A DNA stretch of 34,184 bases from Anaerolineae bacterium (GCA_026991395.1 JALXBP010000084.1:20221-54404); one strand, 5' to 3'; counted from the stretch's first letter, positions 1 through 9,721 are shown. Made by a program: numbers and translations. The notes: generated from the sequence alone by a model not told the origin.

Positions 1-523
1 CACCGGCATCCTCCTCTCCGTTGTCGTTCACGTCGTACCATACCCGGTTCCCTACGCTCAGCCGGTAGAAGCCGAAGTCTATCGTCAGGTTCGTGTTCGC
101 GTCCCCGTCGCCGTCTCCCGTCGGCTCCCCGCCGACCGTCAGCGTTACCACGCTGCTCGCCACGTAGCCGCCCGCGCCCAGGTCGCCGTTCACCGCCCCG
201 TGATCCACGTCGTTTACGTCGCTGTTCCCCCCGTAGGTCGCCGTGCTGTTCGCGTATCCTTCCAGCACGCCGCCCGCGGTGAAGTTGCTCCCCGTGATCA
301 CCACTACGTACCCTCTCGCAGGCAGCAGTCTCGTGAAGGTGTAGTACCCGCCGTCCGCTGTGACCGTCGTCGAAACCAGTTCGTCCACGCCCGCCGTGTA
401 GCTCCCGTCTCCGTTCGTGTCCTCGTAGAGCTCCACCGCCACGCCGTCGATGCCCACCTCGCCCGCATCGACCTGCCCGCTGTCGTCCGTGTCGTACCAC
501 ACCCGGTTCCCTAACGCTACCAG
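1..523 (-). repeat. SdrD B-like two-module super-repeat, copy 2
   Basis: Positions 1-133 match 880-1012 with no difference that I can see (offset 879 bases, 293 codons, in frame). Similarity continues with scattered changes to about 523, where copy 1 has a 12-base insertion. This is an in-frame tandem duplication of a pair of surface-protein modules. The copy continues past the left edge. Confidence 0.85.
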
Positions 524-3500
524 CGCCACCAGCCCGAAGTCCACCGTCGGGTCGTGCGTCCAGCCCTGGCTGCCCTCTACCGTGTTGTTCCCCTGCGCGC
601 CACCGCTCCCCGCCGTCGGCGTGAAGACCGCGCTCCGTATCGCTGTCCCTGCCCAGCGCACGCCGTTGTCGTCGCCGTCGATGTTGTTCCCAGGGTCGCC
701 AGAACTGGCAAGGTCCGTGCTGCTCGTGTACGCCGCAGGTACCTCCACCTCCACCGCGTATCCCTCTCCCGAGACCAGCCCCGTGAAGGTGTAGTACCCC
801 TGCGCGTCCGTCGTCGTGGTCGCTATCACCGCGCCGCTCCCATCGACCAGCCGCACCGTCAGCCCTCCGGCTCCACCTTCACCGGCATCCTCCTCTCCGT
901 TGTCGTTCACGTCGTACCATACCCGGTTCCCTACGCTCAGCCGGTAGAAGCCGAAGTCTATCGTCAGGTTCGTGTTCGCGTCCCCGTCGCCGTCTCCCGT
1001 CGGCTCATCGCCGCCGGTTACCGAGACGGGCGTACTGGCCACGTATCCGCCGCCGCCCAGTGTCCCGACCACTACACCGTGATCGACATCGTTCACGTCG
1101 CTGTTCCCGCCGTAGGTCGCCGTGCTGTTCGCGTATCCCTCCAGCACGCCGCCCGCGGCGAAGTTACTCTCCGTGATCACCACCAGGTAGGCCAGGTTCG
1201 GCGCAAGGCTCGGATAGAGGCGCGTGAAGGTATAGTATCCGCCGTTCGCCGTGGTCGTCGTCGAAACCAGTTCATCCACGCCGGGCGTGTAGCTTCCATC
1301 TTCATTCGTATCGCGGTAAAGCTCCACCGCCACGCCGTCGACGCCCACTTCGCCCGCATCGACCTGCCCGCTGTCGTCCGTGTCGTACCACACCCGGTTC
1401 CCTAACGCTACCAGATCGACGAAGCCGATGTCGAAGGTGTAATTGTCGTCGGTGATGATCGGCGTCGTGATGATCAGTCCATCCGAATCCAGCGCGTCAT
1501 CGCTCCCCGCATCCGTGAGCGTCTGCGTGTAGGCTTCCAGCGGCCCGCCGGGGGCGAAGTTCTCCTCCAGTACCGTGATCGTGTAGGCCTGGCTCACCGG
1601 CACGGTGAAGGTGTAGTAGCCGTTTGCATCGGTCGTTGTCGTGAAGATGCGTCCGTCGGGATAGGTCAGCGTCAGCGTAACCCCGGCCACACCGTTGGCC
1701 GCCCCGTCGTTCTGCACGCCGTCGTTGTTCTCGTCGAACCAGAGGTAGTTGCCCACCTCGACCAGGCGGACGAAGCCGTAATCCAGCGTCAGGTCCTCGG
1801 TGAAGGCGGTCGTCAGCGTGGTCGTGATAGCGTAAGGCGCACCGCCAAAGGTCTGGGTGATCGCGGCATCGGAGTCTGTGGCCGCCGTCGCAGCCGCCGC
1901 CTGATAGAGCGTCTGCGTGAACTCAGCCAGCGGCCCGCCGGCCATATAGCTGACACTGGAGATGCGCACCGTGTACGTTACACCCAGCGGCAGATGCTCG
2001 AAGAGATAACGGCCGGTTGCGTCGGTCGTCGTGCTGGTAATGTACGCCCCGGTCTGGCCGTTGAAGAGATCGATAACGACCCCGCCCAGGCCAAACTCGC
2101 CCGCGACCGATCCCTGCAGGCCGTCATCATCCAGATCGTACCAGACATAATCACCAAGACGTCCCAGAGGCCATGTGAGCATCTGCTCGTCCTCGGTGAT
2201 GTAGGGACGCACGCCTATCACGGTATCGGTGAGCGAGGTGTTGTGGACGATCGCCGTGTTGGTGAACAGGTCATCGGTGTAGATGGCGCGATCGAGACGG
2301 GCGGTGCAGGTGAAGATCGCTATGCCGCCCACGTCCAGCGAGGCCAGCGTCCACGTTACTACCCGTCCGTCGGGGGCAATCGTCCCCCCGGCGGAGGCAC
2401 CGATGGCGGTCAGCCCATCGGGCAGCACGTCGGTGATGAGGAGGCTGTAGGCGATCGCGTCGCCGTCGTTCGTCACGGTGAGCGTGTAGATCGCCGTCTG
2501 CGGATCATCCGTTACACGCCCCTCTTTGGCGATATGGACGTTCGGCTCTCCAACGGTGTTACTGACCTCGTTGCTCGTCGTTACCACGCTCGCCGTCGCA
2601 TGCGTCATCGAGGCCGTGTTGGTGATGAGGTCTCCGGCATTCGCATCGGCATCGGCAGAGGGCCACTCGTGCGAGATGCGGGCCGTAACGGTGACGAAAG
2701 CCTGCGTGTCGTGCGGGATGGAGGCGAAGGTAGCCGTCAGCGATTGCCCGCTCCAGCTCGCCGCCGCGCCCGTACCGCCCGCCGTCGTGACGCTCTTGAT
2801 GCGCAGACGGCTATCGACCGTGTCCGTAACGACCACATCGTACATCGTCGCCCGGATAGGAGCACGAGGCACGATGAGGGTATAGGTTACCAGCGTGCCG
2901 AGTGTCGCCGTCGGCGGCGGCGCGAAGTTCATCACCTTGGCGATGCCTCCGTCAACCGTGCGCAGTGCGGTGGAATGGCTGCCGCCGCTGTAGCGCCGCG
3001 TGATCGTCGTCGGCTCCGAATGGCCCGGCCAGGCATCGTAGGCCAGCTTCACCCGGCTGGGAAGGAAGACGTTCGCCGTGATGCCCGACGATACCCGCAG
3101 CACGACGGTCATCATCAGCGTACCCGAATCGCCGCTTGGGGGGAAGCCGAGCCGATTGATGTGCCACACCAGTTCATCCTCGTCGCCAGGTGTCGGCTCG
3201 GCGGTTACGACGGAGGCAGCGTCATCGCTGGCGATGGAGGAGGTCACGAAGCTCAGGCCGTCGGCGATGGTGTCGGTTACGACCAGATCGTAGGCCGTCA
3301 TACCGGTCTGCGAGTAGGGCCAGCGGCTGGCAATGGTGATGGGGAAGGTGTAGGTTACCAGATCATCGGCACCGACGACGCAGCCCATCTCATCCATGCG
3401 CGTTACCAGCGCATTGTCGAAGGCCACATCCGCCATCTGATAGGTGTAGAAACCGACTCGACCGCGCGGATAGAAATCGGGATCGTAGGCTTCCAGCACC

Positions 3501-6500
3501 AGTTCGCCGTTGACGAAGGCTTGCAGGTGATTGCCCACGGCCCGCACCTCGATGTGATACCATTCGCCCGGCACGTAGGTCATATCGAAGCGCTGGGCCA
3601 GCACGGGATAGGTCGCGCCATCGCGCTTCTGGAGCCGCATCCGTGGCGTATTGTTGCGCCACTGGAAGCGATACCAGTGGTGATCATCTACGTAGCGGAA
3701 GTAGAGGCCGAAATAGCGTTCCCCATCCTCCGGCACACGCACCATCGCGCTGAAGCTATAGTCGCTCCAACTGCCCTCTCCAGCCAGTGCTCGAACAAGG
3801 CCCGTCGTATTCTCGAAGAGCACGGCGGCCTGCGCCGGGGCGGCGGGATCGCCGATGATAGACCAGGGGGCGGGCGGCAGGAGCGTCCAGCCGTCGGCCA
3901 CGCCATCATTGAAGTCCTCGTGGAGCAGGGTGGCATTGCACCCCGGAGGGGTTACGTAGCTCTTGCCGATGTGCAGCAGCGGGGCCACGATCCTCACCTT
4001 CGCCGTGTCGGTGTAGAGATAGGTCTGGCCGTCATCCACGTAGCTCATCTCCAGGTGATTAACCTGTTGCGCGCCGCCGTAGTTGCTCTCCACATCGCGG
4101 ATCACGGCGGTCAGCACACCACTGATGCGCACCGTGCCGGGGAGATCGCCCAGCGACCAGACGACGTTCCCCGTTCCCAGGTAGGCCGGAGTGGAACTGG
4201 GTGTCGGGTGCGTCGTCGTCGGGCCGCCGCTGTTGCCGTCGCCGTCGACGGTCATCGTGAGCGCCGAGGCAACATAACCCAGCCCGTCCGGCAGGGCGTC
4301 GGTGAGCACGGTCGAGGCGTAGAGGTTGTCGTAGTCGGAGAGGGCGACATCGAAGGTGAAGACGGTCAGACTGCCGATCGTCCCCGTCTGCACCTCCGGA
4401 TTCTTCTCGAAGCGGGCCAGCAGCGTGGCGTAGGCCACATCATCAACCTGATTGTTGGTACAGCCGCTATCGCAGCCGGTCGTTGCCGTTACGACATTGG
4501 CATTGTTCCCCGTCGCGCCGTGGATGGCGCTCACCTGCGCCGTCCACGTCCCGCCTGCAGGAATGGTAGCCGGATGCCAGATTACCGTGTTGCCGCTCAC
4601 CGTCGGCACGGCCCCATCCGAGCCGTTGGTCGCCTGCAGAGCACTGTACGTGTTGCCCGCCACGTCGGTAACGACGACGTTGTAGGCGGCTCCCGTTCCC
4701 GTGTTGGTAATCCGAACCGTCCAGGTTACGCGCTCACCGACATCGGTCGTCTGCGCGTGCGGCAGTTTGGCGACGACGAGATCGGGGCCGATGATGTTGA
4801 GCGCCGTCGTCGATGTCGCGACATAAGGCCCGGTCAGACTGCAGTCCGGCACATCGTCATCGTACTGCACAACGGCGATATTCGGCCCGCCGGGCAGCGC
4901 ACAGGTGCCCGCCGGTGTATCGTTGCGGGCGCGGAAGGTGATCGTCGTCCTGCCGGAGGGGAGCACCATCCAGGTATAGACCACCGTCTGCCCCAGATCG
5001 GTCGTCCCCGAAGGCGGCGTGCTCACATAGACCGTCTCGCTGTACACGTATCCGGCGGGCAGCGTGTCGGTGAAGATCACGCCGTAAGCCGGTGGGCCGG
5101 CGTTCTCCAGCGTTACGGTGATCAGCCCGCCGCAACGGTGGAAGGAGAGAGCCGGCATATCCGGCGTAACGAGTGGATCGCCGAAGACGGGGCGCGTGCG
5201 CAGCACGACCGCATCGCCCTCCACGAGGTGGCGGCAGCCGTTCGGGCAGCCCCACGCCCCCTCCACCTCGTTCTGCATATCGAGTTCGGTACAGCCGTTC
5301 GGCTGGACGATGCGCGTGCTGATCGTCAGCACGCGGCTGGCTCCGGCGGCCAGCGGCCCAAAGGTCCACGTGATCAACTGCCCGGACTGCACGTAGCCCG
5401 GCGTCGCATCGACGAAGGTTACATTGGGGGGCAGCGTATCGGTCACGACGACGACACTCGCCGGAGCCGCATTGCCCGCGTTGGTCGCCGTGATCGTCCA
5501 GTTGACATACTCTCCCGGCTCACCGTAGACGATCTCCGTCAGCGGCGGCGTGCGGTCGATGTTCACCCCCGTCTTGACGATGGTGAGATCGGGCTGACGC
5601 ACGGGCAGGATGAAGTGCGAAGCATCGGTCAGATAGACGCCTCTGCAGACATCGCGGTAACTGGTGTGGACGACCAGTTGCCCGCCCTCGAAAGGACAGG
5701 AGGGCACGACGTCGAAACGAATGTAGACGATGCCCGAAGGCGAGATGCGTGAGAGCCATTCTCCCAGCGGCGGTCCACTCGACGGATCCCACACCAGGGT
5801 CTGGCCGCTGATCGTCGGATCGGGGCCAGGTTGCCAGTGGACGGTATCGGTGCTGACCTCGGTCGAGGCAGGGATGTAGGCCAGGCCGGTCGGCAGCGTC
5901 TCCGTAACCGTCGCCGAGTAGACGCTGAGCAGTCCGGCATTCTTCAGCGTGATCGTAACCGTGCGGCTGTAGCACGAATCGATGGGCGTCAGCATCTGGT
6001 TGGTGTTGATGAGAATGGTCGGCGGCAGTTCCACGTGGGAGCGTTCCGGGCCTACCGAGCAGCAATTCTCCCCCAGGCATCCCCGTGTCGCCGAGTAGAT
6101 GTTGGTCAGGTCCTCACAACTGACGATCTGCGCCGTGAATTTGATCGTATACATCTCCCCGGAGAGAATCGTCAGGTCTTCCCAGCGGGTCGTCTGGCCG
6201 TTGACGATGGGGGCCGCTCCGGCAGCCGAGCCGAGCGTCGAAGTCATCGTCGAGGTCAGGTAGCGCAGCCCGCTTCCGAGCACGTCGGAAAGGACAACGT
6301 TCCGCGCAGCGCCCGCACCTCCGTTGATCGCCGTCAGCGTCCACGTCACGACATCATCCTGGGCGTAGATCACTTCCGGGAATTTGGTGAGGAACATATA
6401 GGGCGCAAGGGTCAGCGGCGAACCGCCGCTATCGGAGACCGAGCACTGCTCACCCGTAACACCGTTGTCGCCACAGGCGTTTTCGTAGTAAAGCGTCGTC

Positions 6501-8926
6501 TGCAGCGGTGCAGCGCCACTGTTGCAATGAAGCTGCACGTGCAGATGCAGCGTCGCCGTCGTCGCCGAGGTGAAGGCGTCGCCGTAGAACCAGTGGTAAC
6601 CGGAGGCATTGGCCGTGGTGTAGAGCGGCGTAACACCGCTGAAATCGAAAGCCGAGAGGACGGCATAGGTATCGGTTACCAGGTCCAGGCGGACGTCATA
6701 GGCCCCCACATCGGAGGTGCGCTCGATATCGATCGCCACGGTGTACTCGCTGCAGGCTTCCACCTGCGCCGGAATGTCGCGCACGGTAACCTCCATCTCC
6801 GGGGCGAGGCTGCCCATCGTGACACCTTCCTCGAAGCGGGGGCTTGCCGCACAGGGGCCGTTGCCGGTTACGCCCAGATCGAGGTAGGACCAATCGTAGA
6901 AGCTCGCATTGGAGCACATCGAAGGCTGCGTAATGGCCGTCCGGTAGGTAATCACCATCGTCGAGCCGGGCACGGTGATCGAGCATGTCGGCGAAATCTG
7001 CGTCAGGACGAGTTGATCATCGATCAGAGCCTCGACGTAAGTGGCCGGACAGCTCGTTGCCCCATCGCTGACCATGATCCCCGTCGAGTGGCTGATGTAA
7101 TGCTGGTAGTTGAGTGTCTCGGTGAAGACCATCCCTTGCCAGGTCGGCGTAACCGTCAGCGAGGTGAAGGTATAGGTATTCACGACCGTGTAGGCCGGAT
7201 TGGCGCAGTTGGGTGCGGCCTGCGGGTCCGCCCCCTTGCTCGAGCCGACAACCGAATCGCCGCATTGGATATGCGTCGTCGCCGAGGCCGTCGCCACCTG
7301 GCGACAGTCCTGACAGTCGGCCCCCGTCGCCGTGACGACGTTCGTCGCCGCCGTTCCGCACAGCGAGCAGCCGGAAACAACCGGGGTTCCGAAGACCGGC
7401 TCCAATGTCGTGGCGGCGGAGACCAGCCACGTAATGTAGCTCCGCGTCCCAATGGTGAAGACGGAGCCGCCGTCGGCATCCCGGACGAACCACCCCTCGG
7501 GCACGGCATCGGTGACGAGTGCCGAACCGGCAACGCCTGCCGGATCGATGTTGATCGTCGCCGTTACATCCTGACCGAGATAGATCTCCTCCGGCATCGA
7601 CTTGGAGAGCGAGAGGTTCGGCGGCGTTGCGATCAGATGCCATGGCGCAAATTGCGGAGCATTCGTGTAATAGTGATGACACCGATCCTCGTATGTCATA
7701 TCGAACCGGAACATTCCGGTCGGTGAACCGGAAAGCGTGCACATATTCGCGGGAAGCGTCAGGGTGAAGACGAGATCGAAGGTCTCGCCGGCAGGAATCG
7801 GCGGCAGATGGAAAGCGCCGCCCGTGTAGGTTACGTTGGGGGCAGGCGTGACGACGAAAGGCGTAAAGTCCACGGTGTAAGTGCCGCTGTAGGCCGTCGC
7901 CGTCCCATCGTTCGTAATCGGCACGGTGAAGACTTGGGAGCCCGTACAATAGGGGACATCGAAACTGCTCGGCAAAGGTGTTAGCAGCGTGGGAACCGTG
8001 GGGATGAGGTCCACGGCCCCCTTGGCCGTCTGCGGGAGGAGACAGGAGCCGGAGCCACAGCCCCACGTCGCCGTAACCACATTCTCCAGCTCGGAGCAGC
8101 CCACAACACGCGCAGCAATATCGAAGGAGCGTGTCTCACCCACGGGAATGGAGACGTAGCTCGTCGAGGTGAGACCGCTGACATACTCCAGGCCGTTGCC
8201 CAATACATCGCTCACAACGACATTGGAGACCCGACCATAGCCCGTATTCTCGACCGTTATCGTCCACGTTACCACATCATCGAGATGAGCAGGAATAACG
8301 GCGGGCTCCTTGCGGATGGTGATCGCGCCGGGCTGTACCGCAAAATCGGTGTACACGTAGATAGGCGGAGCCCCATCCTGCGTTACCGTTACCAGATTCT
8401 GCCCCGAAACGGCGGAACAGGTCGCCTCGTACACGGCCTCCAGCTCGACGACCTCGTTGGGAGCCATCGTGCCCACATCGAAGGTGCGCACCGTCGGCTC
8501 GAAGCCGACCGGCATCGTGCTGGTCACGAAAACCCCCGTCGCCGTCGAACCATCATTGGTCAGCCGAATGGTGAAGGTAACCGTATCACAGTTTTCGATC
8601 TGTGTTGGCCCCTCCACCTGCACACCCGTCCCGTCATCGGTGATGAGGCGCTGCGGAGCCAGGAGCCTGCGCGGCTCTACCGACCGAGAGCGCATACAGG
8701 GCGAAACCGCCTCCTGCGCGGAGGCCGGCGCATCACGATGGAAGCTCTCTTTCGCTGCCGCGCTTTTCACCGCGCCGGATAGCGCCGCAGGGGCGATCCC
8801 TCCGTCATACCAGCTCGGTAAAACCTGCGAAACCCCCGCGGCCTCGACAGAGGCAACGGGGAAGGGGATGATTCCGATCAGTAAGGAGATCAGCGCCCAG
8901 ATACTGAAAAGCCTACGTTTGTTCAT
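1..8926 (-). CDS. Giant secreted surface protein: DUF11 repeats, concanavalin-like domain, SdrD B-like repeats (C-terminus beyond window)
   Basis: Likely an extracellular adhesin or surface-layer-like fibre. The start ATG at 8926 follows AAGGAGG. The N-terminus (MNKRRLFSIWALISLL...) is a signal peptide of about 30 residues. From about residue 100 there are many DUF11-type repeats (for example VTFTIRLTNDGSTATGV and VTWTITVENTGYG), some with Cys pairs. Residues about 1712-1852 form a concanavalin/LamG-like domain (RYFGLYFRYVDDHHWYRFQW). After more DUF11 units, at least six SdrD B-like modules begin near residues 2254, 2391, 2508, 2665, 2805 and 2958, each with a G(N/D)xxWxD core and DxNxDG loops. 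The start codon and the repeats at the left edge are in the same frame. No ATG-started minus-strand ORF is listed in that frame, as expected if it is open throughout; I did not translate every codon. The ORF track omits it, probably because it lacks a stop in the window. Cell anchoring cannot be seen. Confidence 0.88.
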   Translation of the reverse strand, partial: MNKRRLFSIWALISLLIGIIPFPVASVEAAGVSQVLPSWYDGGIAPAALSGAVKSAAAKESFHRDAPASAQEAVSPCMRSRSVEPRRLLAPQRLITDDGTGVQVEGPTQIENCDTVTFTIRLTNDGSTATGVFVTSTMPVGFEPTVRTFDVGTMAPNEVVELEAVYEATCSAVSGQNLVTVTQDGAPPIYVYTDFAVQPGAITIRKEPAVIPAHLDDVVTWTITVENTGYGRVSNVVVSDVLGNGLEYVSGLTSTSYVSIPVGETRSFDIAARVVGCSELENVVTATWGCGSGSCLLPQTAKGAVDLIPTVPTLLTPLPSSFDVPYCTGSQVFTVPITNDGTATAYSGTYTVDFTPFVVTPAPNVTYTGGAFHLPPIPAGETFDLVFTLTLPANMCTLSGSPTGMFRFDMTYEDRCHHYYTNAPQFAPWHLIATPPNLSLSKSMPEEIYLGQDVTATINIDPAGVAGSALVTDAVPEGWFVRDADGGSVFTIGTRSYITWLVSAATTLEPVFGTPVVSGCSLCGTAATNVVTATGADCQDCRQVATASATTHIQCGDSVVGSSKGADPQAAPNCANPAYTVVNTYTFTSLTVTPTWQGMVFTETLNYQHYISHSTGIMVSDGATSCPATYVEALIDDQLVLTQISPTCSITVPGSTMVITYRTAITQPSMCSNASFYDWSYLDLGVTGNGPCAASPRFEEGVTMGSLAPEMEVTVRDIPAQVEACSEYTVAIDIERTSDVGAYDVRLDLVTDTYAVLSAFDFSGVTPLYTTANASGYHWFYGDAFTSATTATLHLHVQLHCNSGAAPLQTTLYYENACGDNGVTGEQCSVSDSGGSPLTLAPYMFLTKFPEVIYAQDDVVTWTLTAINGGAGAARNVVLSDVLGSGLRYLTSTMTSTLGSAAGAAPIVNGQTTRWEDLTILSGEMYTIKFTAQIVSCEDLTNIYSATRGCLGENCCSVGPERSHVELPPTILINTNQMLTPIDSCYSRTVTITLKNAGLLSVYSATVTETLPTGLAYIPASTEVSTDTVHWQPGPDPTISGQTLVWDPSSGPPLGEWLSRISPSGIVYIRFDVVPSCPFEGGQLVVHTSYRDVCRGVYLTDASHFILPVRQPDLTIVKTGVNIDRTPPLTEIVYGEPGEYVNWTITATNAGNAAPASVVVVTDTLPPNVTFVDATPGYVQSGQLITWTFGPLAAGASRVLTISTRIVQPNGCTELDMQNEVEGAWGCPNGCRHLVEGDAVVLRTRPVFGDPLVTPDMPALSFHRCGGLITVTLENAGPPAYGVIFTDTLPAGYVYSETVYVSTPPSGTTDLGQTVVYTWMVLPSGRTTITFRARNDTPAGTCALPGGPNIAVVQYDDDVPDCSLTGPYVATSTTALNIIGPDLVVAKLPHAQTTDVGERVTWTVRITNTGTGAAYNVVVTDVAGNTYSALQATNGSDGAVPTVSGNTVIWHPATIPAGGTWTAQVSAIHGATGNNANVVTATTGCDSGCTNNQVDDVAYATLLARFEKNPEVQTGTIGSLTVFTFDVALSDYDNLYASTVLTDALPDGLGYVASALTMTVDGDGNSGGPTTTHPTPSSTPAYLGTGNVVWSLGDLPGTVRISGVLTAVIRDVESNYGGAQQVNHLEMSYVDDGQTYLYTDTAKVRIVAPLLHIGKSYVTPPGCNATLLHEDFNDGVADGWTLLPPAPWSIIGDPAAPAQAAVLFENTTGLVRALAGEGSWSDYSFSAMVRVPEDGERYFGLYFRYVDDHHWYRFQWRNNTPRMRLQKRDGATYPVLAQRFDMTYVPGEWYHIEVRAVGNHLQAFVNGELVLEAYDPDFYPRGRVGFYTYQMADVAFDNALVTRMDEMGCVVGADDLVTYTFPITIASRWPYSQTGMTAYDLVVTDTIADGLSFVTSSIASDDAASVVTAEPTPGDEDELVWHINRLGFPPSGDSGTLMMTVVLRVSSGITANVFLPSRVKLAYDAWPGHSEPTTITRRYSGGSHSTALRTVDGGIAKVMNFAPPPTATLGTLVTYTLIVPRAPIRATMYDVVVTDTVDSRLRIKSVTTAGGTGAAASWSGQSLTATFASIPHDTQAFVTVTARISHEWPSADADANAGDLITNTASMTHATASVVTTSNEVSNTVGEPNVHIAKEGRVTDDPQTAIYTLTVTNDGDAIAYSLLITDVLPDGLTAIGASAGGTIAPDGRVVTWTLASLDVGGIAIFTCTARLDRAIYTDDLFTNTAIVHNTSLTDTVIGVRPYITEDEQMLTWPLGRLGDYVWYDLDDDGLQGSVAGEFGLGGVVIDLFNGQTGAYITSTTTDATGRYLFEHLPLGVTYTVRISSVSYMAGGPLAEFTQTLYQAAAATAATDSDAAITQTFGGAPYAITTTLTTAFTEDLTLDYGFVRLVEVGNYLWFDENNDGVQNDGAANGVAGVTLTLTYPDGRIFTTTTDANGYYTFTVPVSQAYTITVLEENFAPGGPLEAYTQTLTDAGSDDALDSDGLIITTPIITDDNYTFDIGFVDLVALGNRVWYDTDDSGQVDAGEVGVDGVAVELYRDTNEDGSYTPGVDELVSTTTTANGGYYTFTRLYPSLAPNLAYLVVITESNFAAGGVLEGYANSTATYGGNSDVNDVDHGVVVGTLGGGGYVASTPVSVTGGDEPTGDGDGDANTNLTIDFGFYRLSVGNRVWYDVNDNGEEDAGEGGAGGLTVRLVDGSGAVIATTTTDAQGYYTFTGLVSGEGYAVEVEVPAAYTSSTDLASSGDPGNNIDGDDNGVRWAGTAIRSAVFTPTAGSGGAQGNNTVEGSQGWTHDPTVDFGLVALVALGNRVWYDTDDSGQVDAGEVGIDGVAVELYEDTNGDGSYTAGVDELVSTTVTADGGYYTFTRLLPARGYVVVITGSNFTAGGVLEGYANSTATYGGNSDVNDVDHGAVNGDLGAGGYVASSVVTLTVGGEPTGDGDGDANTNLTIDFGFYRLSVGNRVWYDVNDNGEEDAG
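880..1414 (-). repeat. SdrD B-like two-module super-repeat, copy 1
   Basis: This is the partner of the repeat at 1-523. The shared ends are the CACCGGCATCC start and the CTAACGCTACCAG end on the plus strand. The offset grows from 879 to 891 because of a 12-base insertion around 1190-1220, which still keeps frame. Confidence 0.85.
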
Positions 8927-9272
8927 CGTGCTTGGCCTCCTTCCGCCACCAGGCGGTGGAAAAGACAAACTCTCCTGCGAGAACCAGGATGACGGCAAGT
9001 ACGGCCACAGGCGCGTGGCCTCCTGAGACGGGTAAGAGAGGTTCAGGCGAAACGGGGGTCCCGACCACCGGGGTCGCCGACGCGGGGGGTGGCGGCGGTG
9101 TCGGCGTCGTCGGTATCGGCGTCGGCGTTGGCGTCATCGTTGGCGACGGCGTCGGTGTCGGCGTAAAACCGGCCATGGCGGGAGCGACGCCGTATCCAGG
9201 CCAGATCACAGCCAAGGTTATGGCCACGATCAGCAGGCTCGCCACACCCCACGATAAATGCCCCTTCTTCAT
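8913..9272 (-). CDS. Small Thr/Pro-stalk membrane protein with LPxTG-like C-terminal anchor
   Basis: 119 residues. I chose the ATG at 9272 because AGGAGG lies six bases upstream; the longer listed ORF (from 9440) and the ATG at 9287 lack this. The N-terminus (MKKGHLSWGVASLLIVAITLAV) is a signal peptide or anchor, followed by a TPTPTPSP-type low-complexity stalk. The C-terminus reads LLPVSGG, a hydrophobic segment (VAVLAVILVLAGEFVF) and a charged tail (RKEAKHDEQ), the layout of a sortase sorting signal with Ser in place of Thr. The TAG stop at 8913-8915 lies inside the next gene: the giant protein's ATG overlaps it by 14 bases, so the two are probably translationally coupled. Function is unknown; it may be a wall-anchored partner of the giant protein. 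Confidence 0.75.
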   Translation of the reverse strand: MKKGHLSWGVASLLIVAITLAVIWPGYGVAPAMAGFTPTPTPSPTMTPTPTPIPTTPTPPPPPASATPVVGTPVSPEPLLPVSGGHAPVAVLAVILVLAGEFVFSTAWWRKEAKHDEQT

Positions 9273-9344
9273 CCTCCACCTCCTCATATTCAGCCCCCAA
9301 CCCCTGCAACGACTGCACCGCTTGCAGTCCCGCAAGCTACGTTG

Positions 9345-9373
9345 ATTATAAAGGAACCCAAAAAGCAAGTCAA
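9345..9373 (-). promoter_or_regulatory. Sigma-70 promoter for the stalk protein and giant surface protein
   Basis: On the minus strand TTGACT (9373-9368) is followed by a 17-base spacer and a perfect TATAAT (9350-9345). It lies about 70 bases upstream of the chosen ATG at 9272 and is the only good promoter seen for the two-gene unit. Confidence 0.8.
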
Positions 9374-9673
9374 GATTAAATGGGTAACTTCTAACTAAGG
9401 CAAGACCATTTTTCATAAACTTGTTACCTTTCGTTGACAATTACCCCCTCGCCGCGAGAGGCAAGCACAACTCGCCCATCCCGACGCCACACGGCATCAG
9501 AACAGGCTCACGCGGCACAAGGGTAGAGTGAGGTGCCCGGTCAACAACAGGACAAGAGGATGCCCCCGAAGCACATTGCGGATGCCCTTCCTGCACCTAT
9601 TGGTCGGCACAAAGCCCGAAATCCTGCGCTGCAGCAAGCCTTGCGTGCAAAGAGATTGGCCGAGAGGGAGACG
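9374..9673. other. Intergenic stretch without recognised gene
   Basis: Between the surface-protein promoter and the terminator at 9674 I see no convincing gene on either strand. The listed plus ORFs here (9528 and 9533) are shadows of the minus-strand gene at 9722-10861. The stretch contains a short CTCG-CCG-CGAG palindrome near 9450 of unknown meaning. Confidence 0.5.
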
Positions 9674-9703
9674 AAAAGCGTGCCCGCAGAGGTGCGGGCA
9701 CGC
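9674..9703 (-). terminator. Rho-independent terminator of the 9722-10861 gene
   Basis: A perfect 11-bp stem (GCGTGCCCGCA / TGCGGGCACGC, 9678-9703) with a 4-base loop is followed on the minus strand by TTTTCG. It sits 18 bases beyond the stop codon. Confidence 0.85.
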
Positions 9704-9721
9704 CCAATGGATGAGCGGAGA

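Noticed and set aside
1-1414. Repeats at the left edge as a possible CRISPR array
   Set aside because: The period is 879 bases, in frame, and encodes SdrD B-like modules.
1994-5752. 1252-residue plus-strand ORF
   Set aside because: Antisense shadow of the giant minus-strand protein; its Arg/His/Gly-rich translation has no recognisable domain, while the minus frame shows DUF11 and SdrD motifs.
5831-7726. 631-residue plus-strand ORF
   Set aside because: Also an antisense shadow of the giant protein, with low-complexity Arg-rich translation and no ribosome-binding site.
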